Source of the DNA: Streptomyces sp. TSRI0107
GTDB taxonomy: Bacteria; Actinomycetota; Actinomycetes; Streptomycetales; Streptomycetaceae
Assembly (NCBI RefSeq): GCF_001905845.1
Contig: NZ_LIVZ01000006.1
Location: 310,001 to 374,000, forward strand
DNA length: 64,000 bases
Direction: 5' to 3'
Of this stretch, positions 16,030 to 24,049 are shown in pieces (within the stretch, counting starts at the first letter, position 1; every line of letters begins with the position of its first letter). Below the pieces are notes generated by a model. The model made no database searches, was not told the origin of the DNA, and saw only the letters and a list, made by a program, of their open reading frames with translations. The position numbers and the translations under genes were made by a program.

Positions 16030-17361
16030 GTGACGGAATCGTGCGGACCCATGACCGGCAGGCGACCCACCCGCAGCACATTCCTCCCCGACATCAGCCG
16101 ATCCGCCAGAGCGGGCGTCCGCGCGGTCACCGCCATGGTGGCGTGCGCCTCGCTCGCCGCCGGGTGTGGTGTCGTCCCCGGCATCACGGGGGGTTCCGGG
16201 GACGACACCATCACCGTCATGACCTGGGCACCGTCGGACACGAACGCGACCAACAAGCCCGGCATGCCCGCCCTCGCCCTCGCCTACGCCCGCCACGTCA
16301 ACGCCCAGGGCGGCATCGACGGCCGCAAGCTGCGGGTGCTGATCTGCAACGACCACAACGACAGCGTGGACGCCGCGAAGTGCGCCCGGCGCGCGGTCAA
16401 GGAGAACGTCGTCGCGGTCGTCGGGTCCTACAGCCAGCACGCCGACTCCTTCTTCCCGGTCCTGGAGGGCGCCGGAATCCCCTACATAGGCGGCTACGGC
16501 ATCACGAGCAACGAGTTCACCAGCCCGCTGTCCTACCCGGTCAACGGCGGCCAGCCCACCCTGCTGGCCGGACTCGGCAGGGAGCTCTCCGCCGGCTGCG
16601 GCCCGGTCACCCTGGTCCGGCCCGACACCATCGCGGGCGACGCGCTGCCCGGGCTGATCGACTCCGGGCTCCAGGCCGGCGGCCACGCGCCCGCGACCGA
16701 CCTGCGCGCCGCCGAGGACGCCACCGAGTTCACCGCCCAGGCGGAGGGGGCGCTGCGGCGGGCGACCTCCGACTCGTCGAAGCAGGGCTGCGTGGTGCCC
16801 GCGCTCGGCGACCGCACCAGCACCTTCATGGACTCCTTCCGGCGCGCCCGGGAGAACCACCCCGAGGTGCGCACCGGCACCGTGCTGGGCAGCGTCGACC
16901 AGACCGTCATCGACGCCTCCGGCGGCCCCTCCGGGCCGTACGAGGGGGCGTACATCACCGGCTGGTACCCGGTGGAGACCGACGAGCGCTGGGACGAGAT
17001 GAAGCGGGTCGTCCGCGAGCAGGCCTTCTCCGACACCCGGATCGACCCCGCGGACGCCGGAGTGCAGACCACCTGGATCGCGTACACCGTCTTCCAGGCG
17101 GTCGTCGACGGGCTGAGCGGCGACGAGGAGGTGACGTCGACCACGGTCCGCCAGGCCCTGGACGACGGCGTCGAGGTCGGCACCGGCGGACTCACCCCGA
17201 CCCTGCGCTGGAGGTTCCAGGACCGGCTCGCCTCGGTCGGCCTGCCGCGCCTGGTCAACACGAACGTCACCCTCCAGGTCGTCCGCGACGGCCGGCTGGT
17301 CGCGGCCCGCAAGGGCTTCATCGACGTGACGCGGACGCTGGAGGGCTCGGAGACCGGCTGA
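16030..17361 (+). CDS. Solute-binding lipoprotein (branched-chain amino acid/amide ABC type)
   Basis: A 443-residue protein from GTG 16030 (ATG 16051 is the alternative). The N-terminus has basic residues, a hydrophobic core and a lipobox SLAAGC, so it should be lipid-anchored outside the membrane. The mature part is a LivJ-type type-1 periplasmic binding fold: DDTITVMTWAPSD, HVNAQGGIDGRKLRVLICNDHND, VVAVVGSYSQHADSF, GIPYIGGYG, and GAYITGWYPVETDERW. No permease or ATPase genes are adjacent, so it is an orphan receptor that either borrows a distant transporter or acts in sensing. Ligand unknown. Confidence 0.85.
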   Translation: MTESCGPMTGRRPTRSTFLPDISRSARAGVRAVTAMVACASLAAGCGVVPGITGGSGDDTITVMTWAPSDTNATNKPGMPALALAYARHVNAQGGIDGRKLRVLICNDHNDSVDAAKCARRAVKENVVAVVGSYSQHADSFFPVLEGAGIPYIGGYGITSNEFTSPLSYPVNGGQPTLLAGLGRELSAGCGPVTLVRPDTIAGDALPGLIDSGLQAGGHAPATDLRAAEDATEFTAQAEGALRRATSDSSKQGCVVPALGDRTSTFMDSFRRARENHPEVRTGTVLGSVDQTVIDASGGPSGPYEGAYITGWYPVETDERWDEMKRVVREQAFSDTRIDPADAGVQTTWIAYTVFQAVVDGLSGDEEVTSTTVRQALDDGVEVGTGGLTPTLRWRFQDRLASVGLPRLVNTNVTLQVVRDGRLVAARKGFIDVTRTLEGSETG

Positions 17362-17375
17362 CCCGGCCCCGCCGC

Positions 17376-19061
17376 TCACAGCTGGGTGGGCTCCCGCTCG
17401 GTCAGGCCGTACGTCTTCGCGATCGCGTTCCACAGCTTGGCGGCCTCCGCCTTCTGCGTGGTGGCGGTGCCGCTCTCCCGGTTGCCGGCCTGGGTCTGGC
17501 CGGTGCCGCGGGCCTGCCCCTTCTTGCAGAGCTTGCCCTTCTGCCCGGCGACCTGGTCGGCCCAGGCCGCGTAGTGGTTGTCGGCGGACGCGGACGCCTT
17601 CCAGGCCTTCGTCAGCGCGGTGGTCAGCTCCGCGTTGTTCGGCAGCTTGTCGACGGACAGCGCGGACAGCTGGGTGACCAGCGCGTTCCGCTGCTTCGCC
17701 GCGTCCCGCAGGTCCTCGGCCGCCTGGCCGAGGTTGCTGCAGGACTTCACGTCGTTCACCGCGTTGATCACCGCGGTACGGCTGTCACCGCTGTCGGCGA
17801 GCAGCTTGTCCAGCTCGATCGCCTGCTGCTCGGCCGGGTCGGCGGAAGGCGACGGGGAGGCGGACGCGGACTCGCTCGCGGGAGCCGTGGCGGACACGGT
17901 CTCGGGCGACTCCTCGTCACCACCGCCACCGGCGAGCAGCGCGCCCGCGCCGATCCCGATCACCGCGATACCGATGCCGCACGCCGCGATCACCGGCACC
18001 CGGGAGCCGGTACGGCCCCCGCGGCCCCGGCCCGCGCGGGGTTCGTCGTACGACGGCGCGGACGTCTGCGCGTCCGGGACGCGGGGCAGCTGCTGGGTGC
18101 CCTCGGCGCCCTGGGCGCGGAACAGGTTGTCGAACTCGGCGGGCGTCTGCCGCCCCGCCCCCGCCACGGGCGGGATGTACTGGGTGGCCTCGGCGTCGGG
18201 CCCGGGCTGCGGAACCGCTCCCGGTGCGCCGCCCTGGTTGGCGCGGCCCAGGTAGTGGGTGGTCTCGGCGGGCCGCTCGGGGCCGGGCCCGGCGGGCATC
18301 TCGGGCGGCAGCGCACCCGGCGTCACCGGCGGCAGGTACTGCGTCGCACCCTCGTCGGCGGACGCGGCGGCGGGCCGTACGGGCGGCAGGTACTGGGTCG
18401 CGTTGTCGACGCCGGGCCTGGCGGGCGTCCCGGGCGCGGGACCGGCACCGACCGGCGGTATGTAGTGCGTCGGATTGTCGCCGGCGGGCGCGGCTCCGGG
18501 CGTCCCGGGCGCGGGACCGGCACCGACCGGAGGTATGTAGTGCGTCGGGTTGTCGCCGGCGGCGGGCGGCAGCGGCGCGCCGGCGGCGGGCGGCAGCGGC
18601 GCGCCGGCGGCGGGTGCCGCGTACGGCCCCTGAGCACCGCCCGGCGCCGCATGGGACGGGGCGTCGCCCTGCGTCGGATACCCCGGAGCGCCGTACGCCC
18701 CCGCGGCACCGCCGTACGACGGTCCGGGCGCCCCCTCGGGCGGCAGCGGACCGGCACCCGTGCCCTGCTGCGGCTGCTGCTGGGCCTGGGGCGCGCCATA
18801 GCCGCCCTGCTGGGCGGCCCACGCCTGGTCCGGCGCCGCCGGCCAGTTCTGCGGCGGAGCGCTCTGCTGCTGACCGGGCCCCCAGGGCTGCCCCCAGGCC
18901 TGCCCGCCGGGCGGCGCCTGGGCCGGAAGCGGGCCGTCGGCGGGGCGGCCGGGGCCGGGCTGCGCACCCGGCAGCACGGGCTCGCCACCGTCGGAGGGCA
19001 GCACGATGCCTTCGCGCGCGGGTCGCGCCGAGGGCTCCTCGCCCTGTCCACTCTGCGTCAC
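17376..19061 (-). CDS. Single-pass membrane protein with repeated T-[QH]-Y-[IL]-P-P-V motifs
   Basis: A 561-residue protein. The first ~340 residues are disordered, rich in Pro/Gly/Gln/Ala, and carry a periodic motif: DNPTHYIPPV twice (inside an exact repeat PVGAGPAPGTP), DNATQYLPPV, EGATQYLPPV, ETTHYLGRA, EATQYIPPV and EGTQQLPRV. A single membrane helix follows at about residues 356-376 (VIAACGIGIAVIGIGAGALLAG), then an extracytoplasmic Ser/Ala/Pro linker and a ~140-residue helical C-terminal domain with one paired cysteine set (CSNLG, LCKKG). This predicts an N-in topology with the repeats in the cytosol. Each repeat threonine resembles Ser/Thr-kinase or FHA-ligand sites, but that is inference. 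No family name is known to me. Confidence 0.8.
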   Translation of the reverse strand: MTQSGQGEEPSARPAREGIVLPSDGGEPVLPGAQPGPGRPADGPLPAQAPPGGQAWGQPWGPGQQQSAPPQNWPAAPDQAWAAQQGGYGAPQAQQQPQQGTGAGPLPPEGAPGPSYGGAAGAYGAPGYPTQGDAPSHAAPGGAQGPYAAPAAGAPLPPAAGAPLPPAAGDNPTHYIPPVGAGPAPGTPGAAPAGDNPTHYIPPVGAGPAPGTPARPGVDNATQYLPPVRPAAASADEGATQYLPPVTPGALPPEMPAGPGPERPAETTHYLGRANQGGAPGAVPQPGPDAEATQYIPPVAGAGRQTPAEFDNLFRAQGAEGTQQLPRVPDAQTSAPSYDEPRAGRGRGGRTGSRVPVIAACGIGIAVIGIGAGALLAGGGGDEESPETVSATAPASESASASPSPSADPAEQQAIELDKLLADSGDSRTAVINAVNDVKSCSNLGQAAEDLRDAAKQRNALVTQLSALSVDKLPNNAELTTALTKAWKASASADNHYAAWADQVAGQKGKLCKKGQARGTGQTQAGNRESGTATTQKAEAAKLWNAIAKTYGLTEREPTQL

Positions 19062-19137
19062 CGGGACTCCTACGAATGGGGGACCTTCGGAATCGTCGGC
19101 TCACGCTACCGGGTCCCCCGAGCCAGGTGCCACGCAG

Positions 19138-19163
19138 CACAGGGCAAGACCTCCTGCCCTGTG
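19138..19163. terminator. Hairpin between the TPR regulator and the repeat protein genes
   Basis: CACAGGGCA (19138-19146) pairs perfectly with TGCCCTGTG (19155-19163) over an 8-nt loop, about 100 bases beyond the stop of the leftward gene ending at 19263. It could equally be an operator for the next gene's promoter. Confidence 0.5.
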
Positions 19164-19262
19164 ACGGCGGTAACAAAACCACCGCGCGGCCCGCTGTTTA
19201 TGTCACCTCCTGCCCCTCAACCGGCTGTTTCCCCTGGATTCACCGCGCCGCACGGTCGCCGT

Positions 19263-20648
19263 TCACGCGGCGTGCTGAAGGTCCAGCCGCGCCCCGAACT
19301 CCCTTACCACCGACTCGTCCCGGAACGGCTCCAGCCGCTGCTGGAGGTCCTCCAGATACTCGGCGCCCCGGTTGGAGCGCAGGCCCTCCAGGAGTTCCAC
19401 GGCCTTCAGCCCCGTGTGACAGGCCTGTTCGATCTCGCGCTGCTGCACCTGCGCCGTGGCGAGCAGCACATAGCCGATCGCGCGCCGCCGGGCCCGCGAC
19501 TCGGGGTGCCCGTCCAGGGACTGCTGCGCGCACCGCGCGGCGGCCTCCGCCTGCCCCAGGTCCCGGTGGCAGTGGGCGAGTTCGTCGGCGAGGTAGGCCT
19601 CGTCGAAGTGGGCGATCCACGCGGGGTCGTCCCCGGCGTCCGGGTCGACCCGCTCCAGGGCGCTCACCGCCTGCCCGGCCGCCGCCTGGGCGGCGCGCGC
19701 GTCTCCCAGGAGGGCGTGACCGCGCGCCTCCGCCGCGTGGAACATGGACTCCGCGCGCGGGGTCACGCGCCCCCGCGCCCCCTCCTGCGCCGCCCGCGCC
19801 AACTGGGCGATCTCACGCGGGTTCCCGAGCTGGGCGGCGAGGTGGCTCATGGACGCGGCGAGGACGTAACCGCCGTAGCCGCGGTCGCCGGCCGCCTGGG
19901 CCAGGCGGAGCGCCTGGATGTAGTAGCGCTGGGCGAGGCCCGGCTGGCCGGTGTCGACCGCCATGTACCCGGCCAGCTCGGTCAACCGGGCGACGGCGGC
20001 GAACAGTTCGCGGCCGACGGCCTCCCGGTAGGAGCCGGCGAGCAGGCCCGAGACCACGCTGTTGAGGTAGTGCACGACGACCGGGCGGACGTGCCCGCTG
20101 CCGTACTGGTGGTCCAGGTCGACCAGCGCCTGGGTCATCGACCGCACGGCGGCCACGTCGGACTGGCCCACGCGGGGGCCCGCCGCGCGGGCCACCTGCG
20201 CGTCGGGCGCCGAGATCAGCCAGTCCCGGCTCGGCTCGACCAGCGCCGAGGCGGCGACGGACGAACCGGACAGGAAGTCGCGGCGCCCGACGTCGCTGCG
20301 CCACAGCTCGCAGACCTGCTCGATGGCCCCCAGTACCGTCGGCGAGAACTGGAGGCCGACGCCCGACGCGAGGTTCTTGCCGTTGGCCATGCCGATCTCG
20401 TCGATCGTGACCGTACGGCCGAGTTTGCGGCCCAGCGCCTCGGCGATGATCGCCGGCGCACGTCCGCGCGGCTGCTGTCCGCGCAGCCAGCGGGCCACGG
20501 ACGTCTTGTCGTAGCGCAGGTCGAGACCGTGCTCGGCGCCGCACATGTTGACGCGGCGGGCGAGCCCGGCGTTCGAGCAACCCGCTTCCTGGATGAGCGC
20601 CTGCAGCCGTTCGTTCGGCTGCCGCGCGACGAGGGGCCTTGCGGCCAT
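19263..20648 (-). CDS. NsdA/NsdB-like transcriptional regulator (XRE-type HTH + TPR)
   Basis: A 461-residue cytosolic protein. The N-terminal helix-turn-helix region is LQALIQEAGCSNAGLARRVN...DKTSVARWLRGQQPRGRAPAIIAEAL (about residues 13-80), and helical TPR-like repeats extend from about residue 170 to the end (e.g. YYIQALRLAQAAGDRGYGGYVLAASM, AYLADELAHCHRDLGQAEAAARCAQQSL). This architecture matches the Streptomyces NsdA/NsdB group, which represses antibiotic production and sporulation; which paralogue this is cannot be told. ATG 20648 is preceded by AGGGGG; the longer frame to 20687 lacks one. Confidence 0.85.
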   Translation of the reverse strand: MAARPLVARQPNERLQALIQEAGCSNAGLARRVNMCGAEHGLDLRYDKTSVARWLRGQQPRGRAPAIIAEALGRKLGRTVTIDEIGMANGKNLASGVGLQFSPTVLGAIEQVCELWRSDVGRRDFLSGSSVAASALVEPSRDWLISAPDAQVARAAGPRVGQSDVAAVRSMTQALVDLDHQYGSGHVRPVVVHYLNSVVSGLLAGSYREAVGRELFAAVARLTELAGYMAVDTGQPGLAQRYYIQALRLAQAAGDRGYGGYVLAASMSHLAAQLGNPREIAQLARAAQEGARGRVTPRAESMFHAAEARGHALLGDARAAQAAAGQAVSALERVDPDAGDDPAWIAHFDEAYLADELAHCHRDLGQAEAAARCAQQSLDGHPESRARRRAIGYVLLATAQVQQREIEQACHTGLKAVELLEGLRSNRGAEYLEDLQQRLEPFRDESVVREFGARLDLQHAA

Positions 20649-20969
20649 GGCGTTAACCCCCTGTGGCTGCGGTGCCTGCCCGTGCACCGAGTTGTCGTTT
20701 CTTCCCCGGCCGCACCCCGTCGCCGGTGGCGAGGAATCCGGTCGTGAAGATCAATGCCCCGTGCTCATACCGAAAATGCGGACATGCCAGGGAATTGCGA
20801 GGCATGCGCGGATTGCCGGGGTAAGGCGGAGCCCGTACCCACCCGTCCCCTCTCCTGGCTACCCAGGTACCGCCACGGATCCTCCCGCGCGCCCCCACCC
20901 GTGCACCCATGCGCCCCGGACGCCGAATCGATGCTCCTCCCCGGCGCGCGCAGGTGGCCGTAACCCGAG

Positions 20970-21647
20970 GTGGGCGCGGGAGTTGAGTTCCACGTGGAAG
21001 AGACGATCCCGGCCACCGAAGCCGCACAGATTCCGAAGCAGCGCGGGGAATCGCTGCTGGAGACCGCCGTTCGCTACGCCGAGGAGCGCCACTGGGACGT
21101 GTTCCCGGGCACCTGGCTGGAGGCGGTCGACGGAAACCAGCGGTGCTCCTGCGGCAACGCGCTGTGCGAGGAGCCCGGCGCGCACCCCGCACGCGCCGAC
21201 TGGGCGACGCAGGCGACGGGCAGCGCGACCGTCGCCCGCCGGATGTGGCAGAAGCAGCCGAACGCGTCGATCCTGCTGCCGACGGGGCGTACGTTCGACG
21301 CGATCTCCGTGCCGGAGACGGCGGGCTTCCTGGCGCTGGCGCGGATGGAGCGGATGGAACTGACCCTGGGACCGGTCACGTTGACGCCGGCGCGGCGGAT
21401 GCAGTTCTTCGTCCTTCCCGGTGCGGCGGCGAAGGTGCCGGACCTGGTGCGGAAGCTGGGGTGGTCGCTGTCGTCGCTGGACCTGGTGGCGCTGGGGGAG
21501 GGCGGTTATGTCGCCGCTCCTCCCACGCGGTACGGGTCGCGGGGGGCCGTGCAGTGGGCGTGCCGCCCCACACCGGCGAACCGATGGCTGCCGGACGCGG
21601 AGGAGTTGATCTCGCCGCTGGCCTACGCGTGCGGCAGGGACCGATAG
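20970..21647 (+). CDS. Bifunctional DNA primase/polymerase (prim-pol) N-terminal domain protein
   Basis: A 225-residue protein that contains only the prim-pol-like domain: LLETAVRYAEERHWDVFPGTWLE, then CSCGNALCEEPGAHPARADW (the Cys/His cluster normal for this family), NASILLPTGRTFDAISVPETAG, and GYVAAPPTRYGSRGAVQWACRP. The typical paired Asp-x-Asp catalytic motif is not obvious (DAISV occupies that place), so enzymatic activity is uncertain. Chromosomal stand-alone versions are conserved in Streptomyces without known role. GTG 20970 has a GAGG directly before it; GTG 20994 with GGGAG 11 nt upstream is an alternative. Confidence 0.78.
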   Translation: MGAGVEFHVEETIPATEAAQIPKQRGESLLETAVRYAEERHWDVFPGTWLEAVDGNQRCSCGNALCEEPGAHPARADWATQATGSATVARRMWQKQPNASILLPTGRTFDAISVPETAGFLALARMERMELTLGPVTLTPARRMQFFVLPGAAAKVPDLVRKLGWSLSSLDLVALGEGGYVAAPPTRYGSRGAVQWACRPTPANRWLPDAEELISPLAYACGRDR

Positions 21648-21689
21648 GGGTTCGCACCGGGGCGGGGTGAGCCTCGCAGTGCGCCCCCG

Positions 21690-21729
21690 GAGGTGTCTCA
21701 AGCCTTGCCGAGGTGTCTCAGGCCGTGAG
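21690..21729. repeat. 20-bp tandem duplication at the hydrolase 3' end
   Basis: GAGGTGTCTCAAGCC (from 21690) recurs as GAGGTGTCTCAGGCC (from 21710). The second copy contains the stop codon of the alpha/beta hydrolase (21718-21720). Confidence 0.7.
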
Positions 21730-22584
21730 AACGCCGTCCAGGAACGGCTCGATCGCCGAGCGCCAGGCCTCCGGCTGGTCGTAGTGGACGAGGTGGCCGG
21801 CGTCGGCGACCTCCGCGTACTCGCCGTGGGGCAGCACGCGGACCATCTCCTGCGCCTCGGCCCGGCCCAGCTGCCCGTCGAGGCCGCGCACGACCAGGGC
21901 GGGGCAGCGCACCTGCGCCAGCTCCTCCCAGTGGGCGTCGTAGACCCATGTCTCGCGGGACTTCAGCATCTGCTCGGGTTCGAAGACGGGCCGCCAGCCG
22001 TCCGGGGACTCGGTCATCACCTCGGCGTAGAACTCGCCGCGCGCCGGATTCGGCCGCTCCACCCAGGGGTCGTCCTCACCGAACCACTTGCGTACGTCGG
22101 CCAGGGTGGCGAAGGGGACCGGCCAGGCCTTGAACCAGTCGGCCCACTCGCGCTGTGACGCGGCACCGAGCGCGGACGCCCGCATATCACAGATGATCAA
22201 CCCGCGTACCAGGTCGGGGCGTTTGGCGGCGAGCTGCCAGGCGGTCAGCGCGCCCATCGCGTGGCCGACCACGACGGCCGGGCCGAGGCCGAGCTGTTCC
22301 AGGGCGCACTCGGCGTCGTCGACGTAGGCCTCGCGGGTGTAAGCGGCGCGCGGGGGCTTCTCGCTCTGCCCGTGGCCGCGCTGGTCGAGTGCGACGGCGC
22401 GATGCCGGGCGGAGAGCCAGCGGGCGGTGGACGCCCAGTGGGAGGCGCGGCCCATGAGGCCGTGGAGTAACAGCACGCCGGGGGAGGTGTGGGCCGGGTC
22501 GGAGTCGGTCTTCGGCGGGTCGCCGAACTCCCAGGCCGCAAGACGTACACCGCCCACACCGGTCACGTCGATGCGTCGCGCCAT
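21718..22584 (-). CDS. Alpha/beta hydrolase with a TTA codon
   Basis: A 288-residue alpha/beta-fold hydrolase. The oxyanion strand is GVLLLHGLMGRASHW (about residues 36-50), the nucleophile elbow is VVGHAMGALTAW (serine replaced by alanine between H and M), acidic residue candidates follow YVDDAECALE and PALVVRGLDG, and the histidine is in VADAGHLVHYDQPE. A cognate serine is therefore not visible in the G-x-S-x-G position (GHAMG), which is odd and could alter catalysis. Codon 39 (22468-22470 on the minus strand) is TTA, so translation should depend on the bldA tRNA. ATG 22584 fits the domain start. Confidence 0.85.
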   Translation of the reverse strand: MARRIDVTGVGGVRLAAWEFGDPPKTDSDPAHTSPGVLLLHGLMGRASHWASTARWLSARHRAVALDQRGHGQSEKPPRAAYTREAYVDDAECALEQLGLGPAVVVGHAMGALTAWQLAAKRPDLVRGLIICDMRASALGAASQREWADWFKAWPVPFATLADVRKWFGEDDPWVERPNPARGEFYAEVMTESPDGWRPVFEPEQMLKSRETWVYDAHWEELAQVRCPALVVRGLDGQLGRAEAQEMVRVLPHGEYAEVADAGHLVHYDQPEAWRSAIEPFLDGVLTA

Positions 22585-23011
22585 GGCCGGGCACCCCCCA
22601 AGCTTCGCTCGTACCGCCTGCTGTCCGTGGTGCTCAGGTACTGCTGTGCTGTCCGCCCCGCAGACTATCGAAAGCCCATTCGAAGATCCGGTCTCCGCGG
22701 ACAACACCCCTCGTTCGAGTGACCCCGCTCAAGGCATGATCGCCGCCACCGGGGGGAGATCTTCAGCGGGAGGCGGACCGCTCGGGGAAAACGGTCCGAG
22801 GGGGACGACCCTGAGAGCTCGGGGCTCCGGGTCGGAAAAGGGGAGGACAGGCCCCGGCGCCACAAGGCGCCGGGGCCCTCCGCTGAAAACGCCGCCGCGT
22901 GACCCATCCGCCCCACCCCTCGCGGTCATAAGCCTCGGCGACAGCCTGGCACGCGGGGCGTCCGGGCGCTGCGATTCGGGTCACGCAGTCCGGGATCCGT
23001 AGAGGGAGTCC
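22585..23011. other. Intergenic region between hydrolase and dmdR1
   Basis: It contains the hydrolase promoter region on the left and the dmdR1 terminator hairpin (22850-22877). No gene is seen; ORFs crossing it are low-complexity. Confidence 0.5.
22850..22877 (-). terminator. Strong dmdR1 terminator
   Basis: GGCCCCGGCGCC (22850-22861) and GGCGCCGGGGCC (22866-22877) form a perfect 12-bp stem with an ACAA loop, 135 bases beyond the dmdR1 stop. Read leftward, a CCCCTTTTCC pyrimidine run follows. Confidence 0.75.
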
Positions 23012-23704
23012 TCAGCGCTTGGCGACGAAGACATGGGAGGCGACGTCCGCCTCCAGCTCGGCGGCCTCGCCACCGCTGCCCACCAGCACACCGCCGGCCG
23101 ACTCCGTCACGCTCACCACCGAACCGGGCTGCACACCCGCGCGGCGCAGCGTGTACATCAGCTGCGCGTCCGTCTGGATCGGCTCGCCGATACGGCGGAC
23201 CACGACCGTCTTGCCCTCCAGGCCCGGGTCCAGCTCCGCCAGCGAGACCATGCCCTCGTCGAGGAACGGGTCCGCGCCGTCCTTCTCGCCCAGCTCCTCC
23301 AGGCCCGGAATCGGGTTGCCGTACGGCGACTCGGTGGGGTGCCGCAGCAGCTCCAGCACCCGCCGCTCGACGGCCTCGCTCATCACGTGCTCCCAGCGAC
23401 AGGCCTCGGCGTGCACCTGCTCCCACTCCAGGCCGATCACGTCGACGAGCAGGCACTCCGCGAGCCGGTGCTTGCGCATCACGCGCGTGGCCAGCCGACG
23501 GCCCTCGTCGGTCAGCTCCAGATGCCGGTCGCTGGCCACGGAGACCAGGCCGTCACGCTCCATCCGCGCCACGGTCTGGCTGACCGTCGGCCCGCTCTGG
23601 TCGAGCCGCTCGGCGATCCGGGCGCGCATGGGGACCACACCTTCCTCCTCCAGCTCGAGGATGGTGCGGAGATACATCTCCGTGGTGTCGATCAGTCCGG
23701 ACAT
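23012..23704 (-). CDS. dmdR1: Iron-dependent repressor of the DtxR/IdeR family
   Basis: A 230-residue protein that represses siderophore and iron genes when loaded with Fe(II). It has an N-terminal winged HTH (about residues 5-65), a dimerisation/metal domain to about 140, and a C-terminal SH3-like domain. All metal ligands of DtxR are at identical positions: Met10, Cys102, Glu105, His106 (primary site; ACRWEHVMS) and His79, Glu83, His98 (ancillary site). Length and context (opposed ORF on the other strand, SIS-domain gene divergent) match DmdR1 of S. coelicolor as I recall it. I saw no iron-box-like target (TTAGGTTAGGCT type) elsewhere in the window. Confidence 0.95.
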   Translation of the reverse strand: MSGLIDTTEMYLRTILELEEEGVVPMRARIAERLDQSGPTVSQTVARMERDGLVSVASDRHLELTDEGRRLATRVMRKHRLAECLLVDVIGLEWEQVHAEACRWEHVMSEAVERRVLELLRHPTESPYGNPIPGLEELGEKDGADPFLDEGMVSLAELDPGLEGKTVVVRRIGEPIQTDAQLMYTLRRAGVQPGSVVSVTESAGGVLVGSGGEAAELEADVASHVFVAKR

Positions 23705-23792
23705 ACGTGCCCCTCGATTAGCTCTGCCGAAGGCTCGACGGCACTTCGGCGCGTGCGCTGGCCCTGGCATCAATTCTGCCGGATGCCGCTGA
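23019..23792 (+). CDS. Opposed ORF fully overlapping dmdR1 (candidate adm homologue)
   Basis: A 257-codon frame on the other strand spans all but the first seven bases of dmdR1 and continues 88 bases past its start. The product is Ser/Arg/Thr-rich with no recognisable domain. In S. coelicolor an antiparallel gene, adm, overlapping dmdR1 was reported to make proteins influencing siderophores and antibiotics, so this frame is a candidate for the counterpart. In GC-rich DNA such frames also occur by chance, and no ribosome binding site is clear here. I list it at low confidence. Confidence 0.25.
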   Translation: MATKTWEATSASSSAASPPLPTSTPPADSVTLTTEPGCTPARRSVYISCASVWIGSPIRRTTTVLPSRPGSSSASETMPSSRNGSAPSFSPSSSRPGIGLPYGDSVGCRSSSSTRRSTASLITCSQRQASACTCSHSRPITSTSRHSASRCLRITRVASRRPSSVSSRCRSLATETRPSRSIRATVWLTVGPLWSSRSAIRARMGTTPSSSSSRMVRRYISVVSISPDIRAPRLALPKARRHFGACAGPGINSAGCR

Positions 23793-23912
23793 CAACCGGG
23801 TCGCGCCGTGGAAACCCGGGGAGGGCGGCGGCCGGGAAGCCGACGCGGACGCGCGCGGTGGTGCGCCCGGGCCCGCCCCGGTTCGCCCCGCCCACCCCCG
23901 TATTGACAGCAC

Positions 23913-23928
23913 AGTGGTCCAGACCGCA
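23913..23928 (+). promoter_or_regulatory. DasR-type (dre-like) site upstream of the SIS-domain gene
   Basis: AGTGGTCCAGACCGCA matches the dre consensus AGTGGTCTAGACCACT at 13 of 16 positions, including the central GGTC-x-AGACC. It lies 122 bases upstream of ATG 24050, just after TTGACA at 23903-23908. DasR is the GlcNAc-responsive GntR regulator. Confidence 0.55.
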
Positions 23929-24049
23929 CGGTGATCCGCGGCACACACGCGTCACATCCGCGGCACACCTGCGGCACACCCGCGGCACGCCGCGACCGAC
24001 CCGCACGACCACACACGCACAGCCCCCGCAACGGAGCGAAGGAGCTCGC

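Noticed and set aside
16041..20747. A 1568-codon plus-strand frame spanning several genes
   Set aside because: It is a shadow of genes in another frame and on the other strand; the product is a low-complexity Arg/Gly/Pro run without domains.
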